From: Salarchaeum sp. JOR-1
GTDB lineage: Archaea > Halobacteriota > Halobacteria > Halobacteriales > Halobacteriaceae
Reading direction: 5' to 3'
DNA: 64,000 bases
NCBI RefSeq assembly: GCF_007833275.1
Contig: NZ_CP042241.1
Span: forward strand, 1,364,001-1,428,000
Shown here piece after piece: positions 36,471-45,639 of this stretch (positions are counted from its first letter, which is position 1; each line of letters opens with the position of its first letter). The position numbers were made by a program, and so were the translations under genes. The notes beneath the pieces were generated by a model, which searched no databases, had not been told where the DNA came from, and saw only the letters and a program-made list of their open reading frames with translations.

Positions 36471-36677
36471 ATGCCCAGTGACCACGAGAAACGCGACGTC
36501 CTCCGCGAGGTCGCGAGCGACCTCCGCGACGAGAGCGACGAAGGAGAGAAAATCGCCGCCATTCTCCAGCGCGTCAGCGACCTCTACGACGAAACAGAGG
36601 ACACCAGCCCACAGAAAATCTACCTCAACATGCGGAACATTCTCCAGGTCAGCGAACAGGGCGGCCTCGACCGCTAA
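36471..36677 (+). CDS. Short acidic protein co-transcribed with mrp
   Basis: 68 residues. It is charged and helical, with KRDVLREVASDLRDE and AILQRVSDLYDE as likely helices and IYLNMRNILQ near the end. I recognise it only as a haloarchaeal small protein that follows mrp. The two-base gap suggests translational coupling and perhaps an accessory role for the Fe-S carrier. Its last four bases overlap the 3' end of the convergent surface-protein gene. Confidence 0.65.
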   Translation: MPSDHEKRDVLREVASDLRDESDEGEKIAAILQRVSDLYDETEDTSPQKIYLNMRNILQVSEQGGLDR

Positions 36678-37558
36678 CCCCGCCACCACCACACAGCACC
36701 GAGGACCACCAGTCCCAGCACGCCCGCCCCAATCAGCGGCACGCCGTCCGGAACGCCATCACTTCCCGCATCGTCGTACGAATACCCACCGTTCGGGCCG
36801 TCGAGACTGAACGGCTCGTACGACTCCCGCGAGTACTCGGTTCCAGACTCAGCGGATCCACTGAACTCCACCTGCGCCAACGCACCCTCCGTCTCGTTCG
36901 GCTTCCCCATGAATAACCGGATTTCACCCTGAACATCCGTCCCCACCGGCTCCAACAACTCCAACTTTACAGTCTCAGATGTTCCCGGCAGGGGGTTTGC
37001 TACGTTCGTACTAGCACTCGTTTCCTTCGTATGAGCCACGACGTACGACGCGTACACGTTCTTACTCGGGTTCTCGACGGTCACGTAGACGACCGTCGAT
37101 TCGTTTCCGCGTGCGGTTCCGGTATCGACTTCGATGTCGGTGATTTTCGGGACTGGTACGTCTGCTGGATTCAGAGTTGAATACGTTCCGTTGAATTCGA
37201 ACTCAGCGCGTCCGCCGGCGGTTACGAGCAGTATTGAGTGGACGTCTTGTTCTACGCGTATTCTGTCCGTTATGTTGTACGTTTGGTGCCGGGATTCGCC
37301 CGGTTTGAGTGTGAACGTGCTTCGGCTGTACTCCCAGCCATCGACGTTGAACGAGTACGTCGTGTTCAGTGTTTGTCCCGTCGGGTTCTTGATGCTGACC
37401 TGCAGTAGTCTGGTGTTTTCGTTGAACGAGACAGCGTACTCGGCACCCATCATTGAGTCGAACTGTTCCGTATCGACCTGTGTGGGGCCCGGTGTGGGTT
37501 GCATACCTGTCGTAATTACCGCGACTATGACGAGTCCAAGCAAGTATTTTTTAAACAT
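36674..37558 (-). CDS. Secreted beta-domain protein with C-terminal membrane anchor
   Basis: 294 residues. A short N-terminal signal-like helix (FKKYLLGLVIVAVITTG) and a C-terminal hydrophobic segment (about 270-290) ending in WWWRG frame an extracellular region. The latter has two beta-sandwich-like parts, around residues 40-125 and 130-230, the second with VVYVTVENPSKNVYASYVV, reminiscent of CARDB-type adhesion domains. No PGF archaeosortase signature is visible, so the last helix probably stays in the membrane. The gene is richer in A+T than the genome and lies 32 bases downstream of the large PKD gene on the same strand, probably as an operon. Function unknown. Confidence 0.7.
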   Translation of the reverse strand: MFKKYLLGLVIVAVITTGMQPTPGPTQVDTEQFDSMMGAEYAVSFNENTRLLQVSIKNPTGQTLNTTYSFNVDGWEYSRSTFTLKPGESRHQTYNITDRIRVEQDVHSILLVTAGGRAEFEFNGTYSTLNPADVPVPKITDIEVDTGTARGNESTVVYVTVENPSKNVYASYVVAHTKETSASTNVANPLPGTSETVKLELLEPVGTDVQGEIRLFMGKPNETEGALAQVEFSGSAESGTEYSRESYEPFSLDGPNGGYSYDDAGSDGVPDGVPLIGAGVLGLVVLGAVWWWRG

Positions 37559-37590
37559 ATATTTAAAATTCTGTATTACAATTGAGTATT

Positions 37591-40500
37591 TTATTCTACT
37601 GGTTCGTATCCACTGACCGTTTTCGTCGTGGTGTTGACGATTGTCTCGGGGGTGAACGTGCGTAGTTCCTCGTTCACGTACGGGATGACGATCTCTTGAC
37701 GGACAGTGAGCTTCGTCTTGCTGACTGCCGATTTACTGGCTGGCTCGTCCACCCACTCGGTCTGTGTGCCGGTTTGTTTCCGTAACGTCCACTCGAACGT
37801 CGGTTCTGAGTCGCTGATTCGACGAGTCGGATCGGTAGCAAGCGCTGCGGCATCGAGCACGCTTCTCGTCGTATCCGTGGTGACCCACTTGTAGGTCGCT
37901 GGGGCGGTCTGCACTTGCCGGGTCGCGGTGTACGTCGTCACACGTTCGGTGTACGTTCGTTCGTAGCTGTATCGGTATTCTGTGCCGTATCGGGCGTTTT
38001 GAACCTTCACTCGTGAGGTTCGCCCGGTGAACTCGTGGTCCCAGCTCCGCTTGGACAGGCCCCAGTACGTCTCGGACTCAGTCGTCCAGTACGTGTAGGA
38101 GACGGTCGTCTGGTACGATTCATAGACGGTCTTCCACCGTGTCTCGGTGACGGTCGCCCAGTAGCACCCGAAGAAGTCGTTACACCGCCGGACCTGTTCC
38201 GTGACCTCGTACGGGACTCGACCCATCCGATACCGCGTCACGGTCTTCGTTCCGGTTCGTTCAACGCGACGGTCGTACCGGTACTGTCGGTACGTCTGGT
38301 AATCCGCGTCGTCGATGAGTACACGGCGTGTCTCCCCCGTAAACCGTCCCTTCCCCGAGCGCGAATCCCGCCACTCGGACTCGGTCACCGACCGCTCCTC
38401 GAGCGTCATCGACGACGGCCCCTCGCGCCACGCCTCGTTCACCGACAGAAACGCCTCCAAATATCCCTGCTGACTGAACGTCTTGTACCTCGTCTCGTAC
38501 TGGGCAGACCGAACGAGCCGACGCTCCTCCACAGTATACAGCGTTCCAACTCGCTCCTTCCGCGTGATAGCGTACCCCGACCCGAGCAGTTCGTTCTTCT
38601 TCTGCTCACTCCGAACCACCTGGGTGGTGTAGGTGGGCGATTCTACCAAGTACTCCGCGTCAACGACTGTATCGTCTGCCACTATCGGTTTACCGTGCGG
38701 AATTTTGGAGATACTCGGCAGAGGCTTTCGCACTACGTTCCAACTCCCTCCGTTCTTGTTGAACAATTCGACCACTGGTTGGCCATTTTCGAACGCTTCA
38801 ACTGGAACCGAAACCGTTCCGCTGAACTGGACGCCAGTTCCTCTTCGCGGCCCATCGTAGACTAGTCCGTATTCCTTCTTCCAAGAAAGGACGTGACCGC
38901 TACCCGGTACACGAACCCCAATATCCAAATTCAACTCGTAGGTATTCTTCGGCAACATCGCCGCAATCGAAGAAACACGGAACAGAACTGAGTCGTTCAA
39001 CCGATACGGGCCGACGGAAACCTCAGTAATAGTCTCTATCTCGGGAACATACCCATCCAAGAAACTGTAGGTCTGCTCCGACTTACCCTTATTATTGTCG
39101 TGAACGACCAGCGTGGAGCGGTAATGAGACTCTGTCTTCGCCACTTTCGGAGAGACATCAAGAGCTGTCGCGCCACCCTTCCAGTAAAATGTTAGATTTG
39201 TATCGTCTGGATCGAACGTTTTGCTGGCGTTAATCACTATTCCACGCTGATCGAAGTTTCCGGTGACGCCTTCGCTGTCGATAGTGTATCGGATTACGGG
39301 GTCGCTGGGGTGTGCTTTGAACGATTGTTGGGTAGATTTCGAGACGAGTGTTCCGCGCCAGTTGACCGCGTGGGAGACTTGTCCGACTTTGGGGATATCA
39401 GCTGCCCAGTACGTGTGAACAGTGAGGATGTCTGTTTGCCGGTTATAGGCTCGGTTGCGTTCGTGTACGTGTGTCGGAAGCTCGAGGACGTCGGTGACGG
39501 TCGGAGTACTGACGAGAGTTACGTCCGCGGGTGTCGCTCCGTTGAGGGCGATTCTGGTGATGTGGTGAGCGGTGTAGCTTTCGGGTGGAAGTCGGTGGTC
39601 GTAGGCGGTTCTGTTGTCTTCGCGTTCGGTGAATCTGGCAGAGATGATTTCAGGTGGGCGGGGTGCGGAGACGGTTTTGGTCTCGGTGGTGGTTTGATTT
39701 CTGGTGTCGGTTGCGGTGATGGTGACGGTGTGGTTGCCGGGTTCGATGGCCGCTCGGCGGTAGGTAGTGCGGAGGGTGGTGTGCCTGTGTTTGATGTGGT
39801 CGAGGTCGGTTCGAGCGCGGTGGTAGACTGATCTGCCGTCGATGCTGATGGTGAGCGTGTCGAGGTTGTCGAGCGCGTCGGTGGCGCTCGCGGAAATAGT
39901 GATTCCGGGGCCAGTCTGGATGTCGTTGATCGCGACTGTGGGGGCAGGGTCGGCGATGACGGTGGTGGTGTTGTCGGGGAATCGAATGGTCGTGGTGTCG
40001 ACGGTGGCGGCGATGTCGTGGATGCCGGGTTGGAGCGTGAGTGTCGCGGTTCGGCCGAAGTGTCGTCGCTGGCCGTCGACGTGTATCGTCGTGGGTGTGT
40101 TGTTGGGAGCGTCGGTTACGCGGTAGGTTCCGCTGAGGGGTTCGGCGCCGGTGAGCACTCGTGGGCCGCGGAGGCGGGGGTCAGCATCTGCTGTCTGTCC
40201 GATGAGTGGCGGCGGTGCGTGTGCCGTCGGGTCGGTGCTTTGGTTCGTCGTGTTACTACCGGTGAGCGCGCTCGTGCGTGTGTGGGCGGTCGCGTGGCGG
40301 TCGTCGGTGTCGGTGACGCGAACGCGGACGGTGTGGTCGCCGGGCCCGTCGAAGTAATGGGTGAGCGTGTCGGTTCGTCGAGTCTCGTCGAGCGTCGTCG
40401 TTCGGAGGCGGGTGCCGTCGACGTACCACGAGATGCTGGTGAGCGCGGCGATTCCCGGGGTGGCGGCGGCGCGGTAGGTCGCGGCGTGGTCGGTTCGGAC

Positions 40501-40869
40501 GGCGTCAGGGCCGTCGACCGTGACCGTCGGTGGGTCGCCGGGTTCGACGGTGACGTAGAGGGTGTCGGTCGCGCTGGCGCCGTCGGTGTCGGTGACGCGG
40601 ACGGTGACGGCGTAGGTACCGGTCGACCGCGGCGTGAACGCGGTGGTGGGGCAGGTCGCGCAGTCCGGGATGCCTGTCGTACCGTTCGGGCGGTGTATCG
40701 TCCACTCCGTTTCGGCGAGTTCGCCGTCGGGGTCGTAGGAGCCTGTGGAGTCGAGGTAAACCGGAGCGCCGCGCGTGGCGGTCTGGTCGAGGCCGGCTTC
40801 CGCGAGTGGCCGTTCGTTCCCGCTGGCGGCGACGGTCGCCGGGAGGAGAGTGAGGAGGAGGACAACCAC
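37591..40869 (-). CDS. Large secreted PKD-repeat protein with C-terminal Tyr/Arg/Thr-rich repeats
   Basis: 1092 residues. A hydrophobic signal-like start (VLLLTLLPATVAASG) is followed by PKD-like domains at about 20-110 (LDSTGSYDPDGELAETEW, VTVRVTDTDGAS) and 110-205, and further beta domains to about 640. From about 770 to 1000 come Tyr/Arg/Thr-rich repeats, with three copies of a 26-residue element near residues 776, 841 and 945. Cys near 894 and 900 (RCNDFFGCYW) could form a disulfide. There is no C-terminal anchor, so it is probably surface-attached through partners. The GTG start at 40869 leaves the signal without its positive N-region. Base composition falls to about half G+C in the middle. 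Function unknown; adhesion is likely for PKD proteins. Confidence 0.7.
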   Translation of the reverse strand: MVVLLLTLLPATVAASGNERPLAEAGLDQTATRGAPVYLDSTGSYDPDGELAETEWTIHRPNGTTGIPDCATCPTTAFTPRSTGTYAVTVRVTDTDGASATDTLYVTVEPGDPPTVTVDGPDAVRTDHAATYRAAATPGIAALTSISWYVDGTRLRTTTLDETRRTDTLTHYFDGPGDHTVRVRVTDTDDRHATAHTRTSALTGSNTTNQSTDPTAHAPPPLIGQTADADPRLRGPRVLTGAEPLSGTYRVTDAPNNTPTTIHVDGQRRHFGRTATLTLQPGIHDIAATVDTTTIRFPDNTTTVIADPAPTVAINDIQTGPGITISASATDALDNLDTLTISIDGRSVYHRARTDLDHIKHRHTTLRTTYRRAAIEPGNHTVTITATDTRNQTTTETKTVSAPRPPEIISARFTEREDNRTAYDHRLPPESYTAHHITRIALNGATPADVTLVSTPTVTDVLELPTHVHERNRAYNRQTDILTVHTYWAADIPKVGQVSHAVNWRGTLVSKSTQQSFKAHPSDPVIRYTIDSEGVTGNFDQRGIVINASKTFDPDDTNLTFYWKGGATALDVSPKVAKTESHYRSTLVVHDNNKGKSEQTYSFLDGYVPEIETITEVSVGPYRLNDSVLFRVSSIAAMLPKNTYELNLDIGVRVPGSGHVLSWKKEYGLVYDGPRRGTGVQFSGTVSVPVEAFENGQPVVELFNKNGGSWNVVRKPLPSISKIPHGKPIVADDTVVDAEYLVESPTYTTQVVRSEQKKNELLGSGYAITRKERVGTLYTVEERRLVRSAQYETRYKTFSQQGYLEAFLSVNEAWREGPSSMTLEERSVTESEWRDSRSGKGRFTGETRRVLIDDADYQTYRQYRYDRRVERTGTKTVTRYRMGRVPYEVTEQVRRCNDFFGCYWATVTETRWKTVYESYQTTVSYTYWTTESETYWGLSKRSWDHEFTGRTSRVKVQNARYGTEYRYSYERTYTERVTTYTATRQVQTAPATYKWVTTDTTRSVLDAAALATDPTRRISDSEPTFEWTLRKQTGTQTEWVDEPASKSAVSKTKLTVRQEIVIPYVNEELRTFTPETIVNTTTKTVSGYEPVE

Positions 40870-41093
40870 GATATATTTCCGAATTTCTAAACTGTTGTAT
40901 TTACGCTACCGTATTTGAACGTTCGCGTTTCGTGTCGCCGGGGCGCCCTCCCCGGGCCTCCTCGTTGGCGGGCGGGAGAGTGCCCAGGTAGCGGTTTTTC
41001 ACGAACTTTCCCTGCCAATGGATAGCAAACGATTTAGTGAGTCGCGCCAAATTTTGCGATAAGGCCCAGACTGCAGGGGGCCAGAGACCTACT

Positions 41094-42986
41094 ATGACTA
41101 ACGACGAACTCATCTGGCGAATCGCGGGCGGTTCCGGGGACGGAATCGACTCGACCAGCCAGAACTTCGCGAAGGCGCTGATGCGCTCAGGCCTCAACGT
41201 CTTCACGCACCGGCACTATCCGTCGCGCATCCGTGGCGGCCACACGTACGTCGAGATTCGCGCGTCGGACGAGAACGTCCGCTCCCGGGGAGACGGCTAC
41301 AACTTCCTCCTCTCGCTCGGCGACTCCTTCGCCCGGAACCCGAAGGAGGGCGCGTACTACGGCGAGGAGGAAATCAAGCCGCTCTCCGAGAACCTCGACG
41401 AGCTCCGCGAGGGCGGCGTCATCGTCTACGACTCCGGCCTCCTCGACACCGACGACATCGAGAACTTCGACGAGCGCGTCGAGGAGAACAACTGGCACGT
41501 CTACGACCTGGATCTCCGCGGCCTCGCGAAAGAACACGGCCGCGAGATCATGCGGAACACCGCCGGCGTCGGCGCGACCGCCGCAATCATCGGCTTCGAC
41601 CTCGACTACATCGAGGAACTGATGGCCGACGCGATGAGCGGCGACATCCTCGACGCAAACATCGACGTGCTCCGCGACGCCTACGAGAGCGTTCAGGAGG
41701 ACTACGACGTGGACGCCCACGACGTCTCCGTCCCCGATGGCAGCCACGAGGAAGAACAGGTGCTCGTCTCCGGGAGCCACGGCATCGCGTACGGCGCCCT
41801 CGACGAGGGCTGCCGATTCATCTCCGGCTACCCGATGACGCCGTGGACGGACGTCTTCACAATCCTCACCCAGCTCATGCCCGACGTGGGCGGTATCAGC
41901 GAGCAGGTGGAGGACGAAATCGCGGCGGCGGCGCTCGCGGTCGGCGCAAGCCACGCGGGCGTGAAGGCGATGTCCGGCTCCTCCGGCGGCGGGTTCGCGC
42001 TCATGTCGGAGCCGCTCGGCCTCGCCGAGATGACCGAAACACCGCTCGTTCTCGTCGAGTCCATGCGCGCGGGCCCCAGCACGGGGATGCCGACGAAGCC
42101 CGAGCAGGCCGACCTCGAGCACGTTCTCTACACGAGTCAGGGCGACAGCCACCGCGTGGTGTTCGCGCCATCGGATCCGATCGAGTGCTACGAGCAGACC
42201 CGGAAGGCGTTCCAGGTCGCGTGGGAGTACCAGATTCCGGTGATGGTCATCTACGACCAGAAGCTCTCCGGCGAGTACCGGAACGTCCCCGCGTCGTTCT
42301 TCGATCAGGAAGCGAACCCCAGCCTCGGATCGACGCTCACGGAAGACGAAATCGCAGAGGCCGCGCACGACGAATTCGGGAAGTTCGAGCGGTTCCGCCA
42401 CGACCCCGAGAACGGCGTGAGCCCGCGGTCGATTCCCGGACAGAAGGGCGGGCACTTCCTCGCGACTGGCAACGAACACACTCCGGAGGGGCACATCAGC
42501 GAAGACCCCGATAACCGCGTGAACCAGATGGATCGTCGGCTCCGCAAGATGCGAACCATCCGCGCGGACCTCGACGAGGACGAGCGCCAGGACACGTACG
42601 GCGACGCCGACGCGGACTTCGGCCTCGTCTCCTGGGGCAGCCAGACGGGGACGGTCGAGGAGGCCGTCGACCGCCTGAACGACTCGGGGTACTCGGTGAA
42701 GGCGCTCTCCGTCTCGGAGATGGCGCCGTTCCCGGAGCGGAAGGTGCGTGAGTTCCTCGACAGCGTCGACGAGGCGCTCGTCGTGGAGATGAGCACGACC
42801 GCGCAGTTCCGCGGCCACATCCAGAAGGAGACCGGGGACTACGGCGACCTGCTCTCCAGTCTGCTCAAGTACAACGGGAACCCGTTCGAACCCGCGGAGA
42901 TCGTGGAAGCGGCCGAGATCGAGATCGAGGATCGCCTCGACGAACCATCGAGTCAGACGCGACTCGAACCCGCGGCAGGTGACTAA
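41094..42986 (+). CDS. korA: 2-oxoacid:ferredoxin oxidoreductase, alpha (gamma-alpha fused) subunit KorA
   Basis: 630 residues. The N-terminal gamma domain begins with IAGGSGDGIDSTSQNFAKA and extends to about 190. The alpha domain follows with SGSHGIAYGALDEGCRFISG, YPMTPWTDVF and a long C-terminal part. Pyruvate and 2-oxoglutarate enzymes share this layout; the sequence resembles KorA most, judged from memory of haloarchaeal homologues. It oxidises the acid to its acyl-CoA and passes electrons to ferredoxin. The ATG at 41094 is chosen because homology starts there. KorB follows after two bases. Confidence 0.91.
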   Translation: MTNDELIWRIAGGSGDGIDSTSQNFAKALMRSGLNVFTHRHYPSRIRGGHTYVEIRASDENVRSRGDGYNFLLSLGDSFARNPKEGAYYGEEEIKPLSENLDELREGGVIVYDSGLLDTDDIENFDERVEENNWHVYDLDLRGLAKEHGREIMRNTAGVGATAAIIGFDLDYIEELMADAMSGDILDANIDVLRDAYESVQEDYDVDAHDVSVPDGSHEEEQVLVSGSHGIAYGALDEGCRFISGYPMTPWTDVFTILTQLMPDVGGISEQVEDEIAAAALAVGASHAGVKAMSGSSGGGFALMSEPLGLAEMTETPLVLVESMRAGPSTGMPTKPEQADLEHVLYTSQGDSHRVVFAPSDPIECYEQTRKAFQVAWEYQIPVMVIYDQKLSGEYRNVPASFFDQEANPSLGSTLTEDEIAEAAHDEFGKFERFRHDPENGVSPRSIPGQKGGHFLATGNEHTPEGHISEDPDNRVNQMDRRLRKMRTIRADLDEDERQDTYGDADADFGLVSWGSQTGTVEEAVDRLNDSGYSVKALSVSEMAPFPERKVREFLDSVDEALVVEMSTTAQFRGHIQKETGDYGDLLSSLLKYNGNPFEPAEIVEAAEIEIEDRLDEPSSQTRLEPAAGD

Positions 42987-42988
42987 CA

Positions 42989-43924
42989 ATGAGTGCATTC
43001 AGCGCAATCGGTAACGACCGCGAGGTCGACCAGAACGAATTCACGCCCGGTATCGAACCGCAGCCGACCTGGTGTCCGGGCTGCGGGGACTTCGGCGTCC
43101 TCAAGGCCCTCAAGGGTGCGATGGCGGAGCTCGGGAAGGATCCCGAGGAAGTCCTGCTCTGCACCGGCATCGGTTGCTCGGGCAAACTGAACAGCTACTT
43201 CGACAGTTACGGCTTCCACACGATTCACGGTCGCTCGCTCCCGGTCGCGCGCGCGGCGAAGCTCGCGAACTCCGACCTCGAAGTCGTCGCCGCCGGTGGC
43301 GACGGTGACGGGTACGGCATCGGCGGGAACCACTTCATGCACACCGCCCGCGAGAACCACGACATGACCTACATCGTGTTCAACAACGAGGTCTTCGGGC
43401 TGACAAAGGGCCAGACGTCGCCCACGTCGCCGCAGGGTCACAAGTCGAAGACCCAGCCGGAAGGGAACGCGAAAGCGCCCATCCGTCCGCTCTCGCTCGG
43501 CCTCACGTCGGGTGCGTCCTACGTGGCGCGCACGGCCGCCGTGAACCCGAACCAGGCGAAGGAAATCCTCGTCGAGGCGATGGAGCACGACGGCTTCAGC
43601 CACGTCGACTTCCTCACGCAGTGCCCGACGTGGAACAAGGACGCGAAGCAGTACGTGCCCTACGTGGACATCCAGGACTCCGACGACTACGACTTCGACG
43701 TGTCCGACCGCCGGGAGGCCCAGGAGATGATGCACGAGACCGAGGACGCCCTCTACGAGGGCACCGTGCTCACGGGCCGCTACTACGTGGAGGAGGGCCG
43801 CCGATCCTACCAGCAGGAGAAGCGCCACCGCGGCTCGATGCCGGAGCAGCCGCTCGCGGAGCGCTACTTCGACGACGACGCCGAGTGGGAGCGGTCGTTC
43901 GACTACATCGACCGCCACAAGTAG
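42989..43924 (+). CDS. korB: 2-oxoacid:ferredoxin oxidoreductase, beta subunit KorB
   Basis: 311 residues. The thiamine diphosphate motif is visible as GGDGDGYGIGGNHF with the downstream FNNEVFGLTKGQTSPT. PTWCPGCGDFGVLKA and CTGIGCSGKLN supply cluster-binding cysteines. It pairs with KorA. Substrate specificity (2-oxoglutarate rather than pyruvate) is inferred from resemblance, not from a decisive residue. An Lrp-type regulator follows on the same strand. Confidence 0.92.
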   Translation: MSAFSAIGNDREVDQNEFTPGIEPQPTWCPGCGDFGVLKALKGAMAELGKDPEEVLLCTGIGCSGKLNSYFDSYGFHTIHGRSLPVARAAKLANSDLEVVAAGGDGDGYGIGGNHFMHTARENHDMTYIVFNNEVFGLTKGQTSPTSPQGHKSKTQPEGNAKAPIRPLSLGLTSGASYVARTAAVNPNQAKEILVEAMEHDGFSHVDFLTQCPTWNKDAKQYVPYVDIQDSDDYDFDVSDRREAQEMMHETEDALYEGTVLTGRYYVEEGRRSYQQEKRHRGSMPEQPLAERYFDDDAEWERSFDYIDRHK

Positions 43925-43941
43925 CGTTTACTCCTTCGGAA

Positions 43942-43951
43942 GATATTTTTT
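43942..43951 (+). promoter_or_regulatory. TATA element of the Lrp-type regulator gene
   Basis: GATATTTTTT is centred 26 bases before the GTG at 43973, which would make the mRNA leaderless. The regulator is therefore not solely read through from korAB. Confidence 0.6.
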
Positions 43952-43972
43952 CACGGACGCCAAAGACAGGGT

Positions 43973-44401
43973 GTGAGTAGTGAATCGACCGAGGACCGAA
44001 TCCTGTCGGCGCTCGAAGCGGACGCGCAGGCCTCGTACGCCGATATCGCCGAGGACGCCGGTGTCTCCAAGCCTACGGTCCGGAAGTACATCAACAAACT
44101 CGAAGACGAGGGCGTCATCGTCGGCTACTCGGCCGACGTAGACCCGAAGAAGCTCTCGGGACAGAGCATCGCGATGGTCGGGATCGACGTCGCGAGCGAA
44201 CAGTACGTCGACGCGACGCGCGCGCTGAAGCAACTGGAGAGCGTGCACGCGCTCTACACGTCCAGCGGCGACCACATGCTGATGGCAGAAGTGCGCGCGG
44301 CGGACGGCGACGAACTCGGTGCTGTGATCTCCGACGCAATACTCGAAATCGACGGCGTCACCGCCGCTCACCCCTCCTTCCTACAGGAACGCCTCAAATA
44401 G
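43973..44401 (+). CDS. lrpA1: Lrp/AsnC-family transcriptional regulator (LrpA1-like)
   Basis: 142 residues. An N-terminal winged helix-turn-helix (SYADIAEDAGVSKPTVRKYI) is followed by the RAM effector domain (AMVGIDVASEQYVDATRALK). In Halobacterium, LrpA1 has been linked to control of an aspartate aminotransferase gene; here an aminotransferase is convergent and overlaps it by eight bases, and korAB is upstream, so the context fits. Start is GTG behind a well-placed TATA box. Probably a dimer or octamer responsive to an amino acid. Confidence 0.85.
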   Translation: MSSESTEDRILSALEADAQASYADIAEDAGVSKPTVRKYINKLEDEGVIVGYSADVDPKKLSGQSIAMVGIDVASEQYVDATRALKQLESVHALYTSSGDHMLMAEVRAADGDELGAVISDAILEIDGVTAAHPSFLQERLK

Positions 44402-45539
44402 TGGTCTGGGAGAGGAGCTCGTCTAGCCGGGAGACGGCTTCTTCGAGGTCGCTCGTGCTCGTCGCGTAGGACGCTCTGAGCGTGTCCTCCGCGTGTTCGC
44501 CGAAGTCGGGGCCGGGAGTCATCGCGACGCCGGCTTCTTCGAGAAACACGTCCGCGACCTCGAACGCGTCGCCGGGGAGGTGGCTCACGTCGAGCAGGAG
44601 GTAGTACGCGCCGCCCGGCGTGTAGTCCATCGACAGGCCGAGGTCGGCGGCGGCGTCCACGAGGAAGTCGCGGCGCTCCCGATACGTCTCTTTGATGTCG
44701 TCGAGCCAGCCGTCGCCCATGCGGAGTGCGGCCTCCGCGCCGTCCTGAACGTGGTTGGGCGCGCAGATGACGATGTTCTGCGCGAGCCGGTTCAGCGTAT
44801 CGACGAGGTCGGGCGGTGCGACCATCCAGCCGAGCCGCCACCCCGTCATTCCGTAGCGCTTCGACACGCCGTCCAGGACGATGGCGTCCTCGGTGTATTC
44901 GAGGACGGAATGCTCGTCGTCGTCGTACGTGAGGCCGTGGTAGACCTCGTCGGAGACGAGGCGAGTGTCGGTTCGCCGCGCGCGCTCCGCGATCGCTTCC
45001 AGGCTGTCGTCGCTCATCACCGCACCCGTGGGGTTGCTCGGCGAGTTCACGAGCGCCGCGGCGGTGTCGCGCGTGATGGCGGACTGGAACGCGTCCACGT
45101 CGGGCGCGAACCCCGCGTTGGGGTCGAGCGGCACCGTCGAGATCTCGCCGCCGGCCTGCCGGACGAAGTTCGGGTAGCACGCGTAGTAGGGGTCGGTGAG
45201 CACGACCTCCTCCCCGGGATCCACGACCGTGAGCATCGAGAGGAGGAGTGCGGGCGACGAACCGGGCGTGACGATGATGCGGTCTGCGGGCACGTCGACG
45301 CCATACCGGCGGTCGTAGTAGTCGCTGATGGCGTCCCGCAGGCTCTGTTTTCCGCGGCTCGACGTGTACTCCGTCGGGCCGTCCCGGAGCGCCGCTGCCG
45401 CCGCCTCGATTGCCGCCGCGGGGGGTTCGAAGTCGGGTTCGCCCACTTCCATGTGGACGACTCCCTCCATTTCGCTGGCACGTTCGAGGACGGACATCGC
45501 TGTGAACGGTGTCGTGCGAGTCGCACGCTCCGAGGGCAT
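44394..45539 (-). CDS. Class I aminotransferase (aspartate/aromatic type)
   Basis: 381 residues. PLP residues are visible: Asn169-Pro170 (SPSNPTG), Asp197 and Tyr200 (SDEVYHG) and Lys227 (VSKRYGMTGWRLGW). The conserved Arg for the alpha-carboxylate is in the last part (TLRASYATS). It moves amino groups between amino and 2-oxo acids. The ATG at 45539 sits at the predicted start from the TATA box at 45569-45563, so it is leaderless; ATGs further upstream (45566) lie inside that box. Its end overlaps lrpA1. Confidence 0.89.
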   Translation of the reverse strand: MPSERATRTTPFTAMSVLERASEMEGVVHMEVGEPDFEPPAAAIEAAAAALRDGPTEYTSSRGKQSLRDAISDYYDRRYGVDVPADRIIVTPGSSPALLLSMLTVVDPGEEVVLTDPYYACYPNFVRQAGGEISTVPLDPNAGFAPDVDAFQSAITRDTAAALVNSPSNPTGAVMSDDSLEAIAERARRTDTRLVSDEVYHGLTYDDDEHSVLEYTEDAIVLDGVSKRYGMTGWRLGWMVAPPDLVDTLNRLAQNIVICAPNHVQDGAEAALRMGDGWLDDIKETYRERRDFLVDAAADLGLSMDYTPGGAYYLLLDVSHLPGDAFEVADVFLEEAGVAMTPGPDFGEHAEDTLRASYATSTSDLEEAVSRLDELLSQTTI

Positions 45540-45562
45540 ACTCTCCCGAAAGTCCCTGTGGT

Positions 45563-45569
45563 ACATAAG
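45563..45569 (-). promoter_or_regulatory. TATA element of the aminotransferase gene
   Basis: CTTATGT on the minus strand, centred 27 bases before the ATG at 45539. It decides the start choice, since the upstream in-frame ATG (45566-45564) lies within it. Confidence 0.55.
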
Positions 45570-45639
45570 CGTGCTTCCTGTGGCTAGCACTTGCCACGGT
45601 CGCCGGGAGCGTTTAGATGGTGGCGTCCGTACGCTACGT

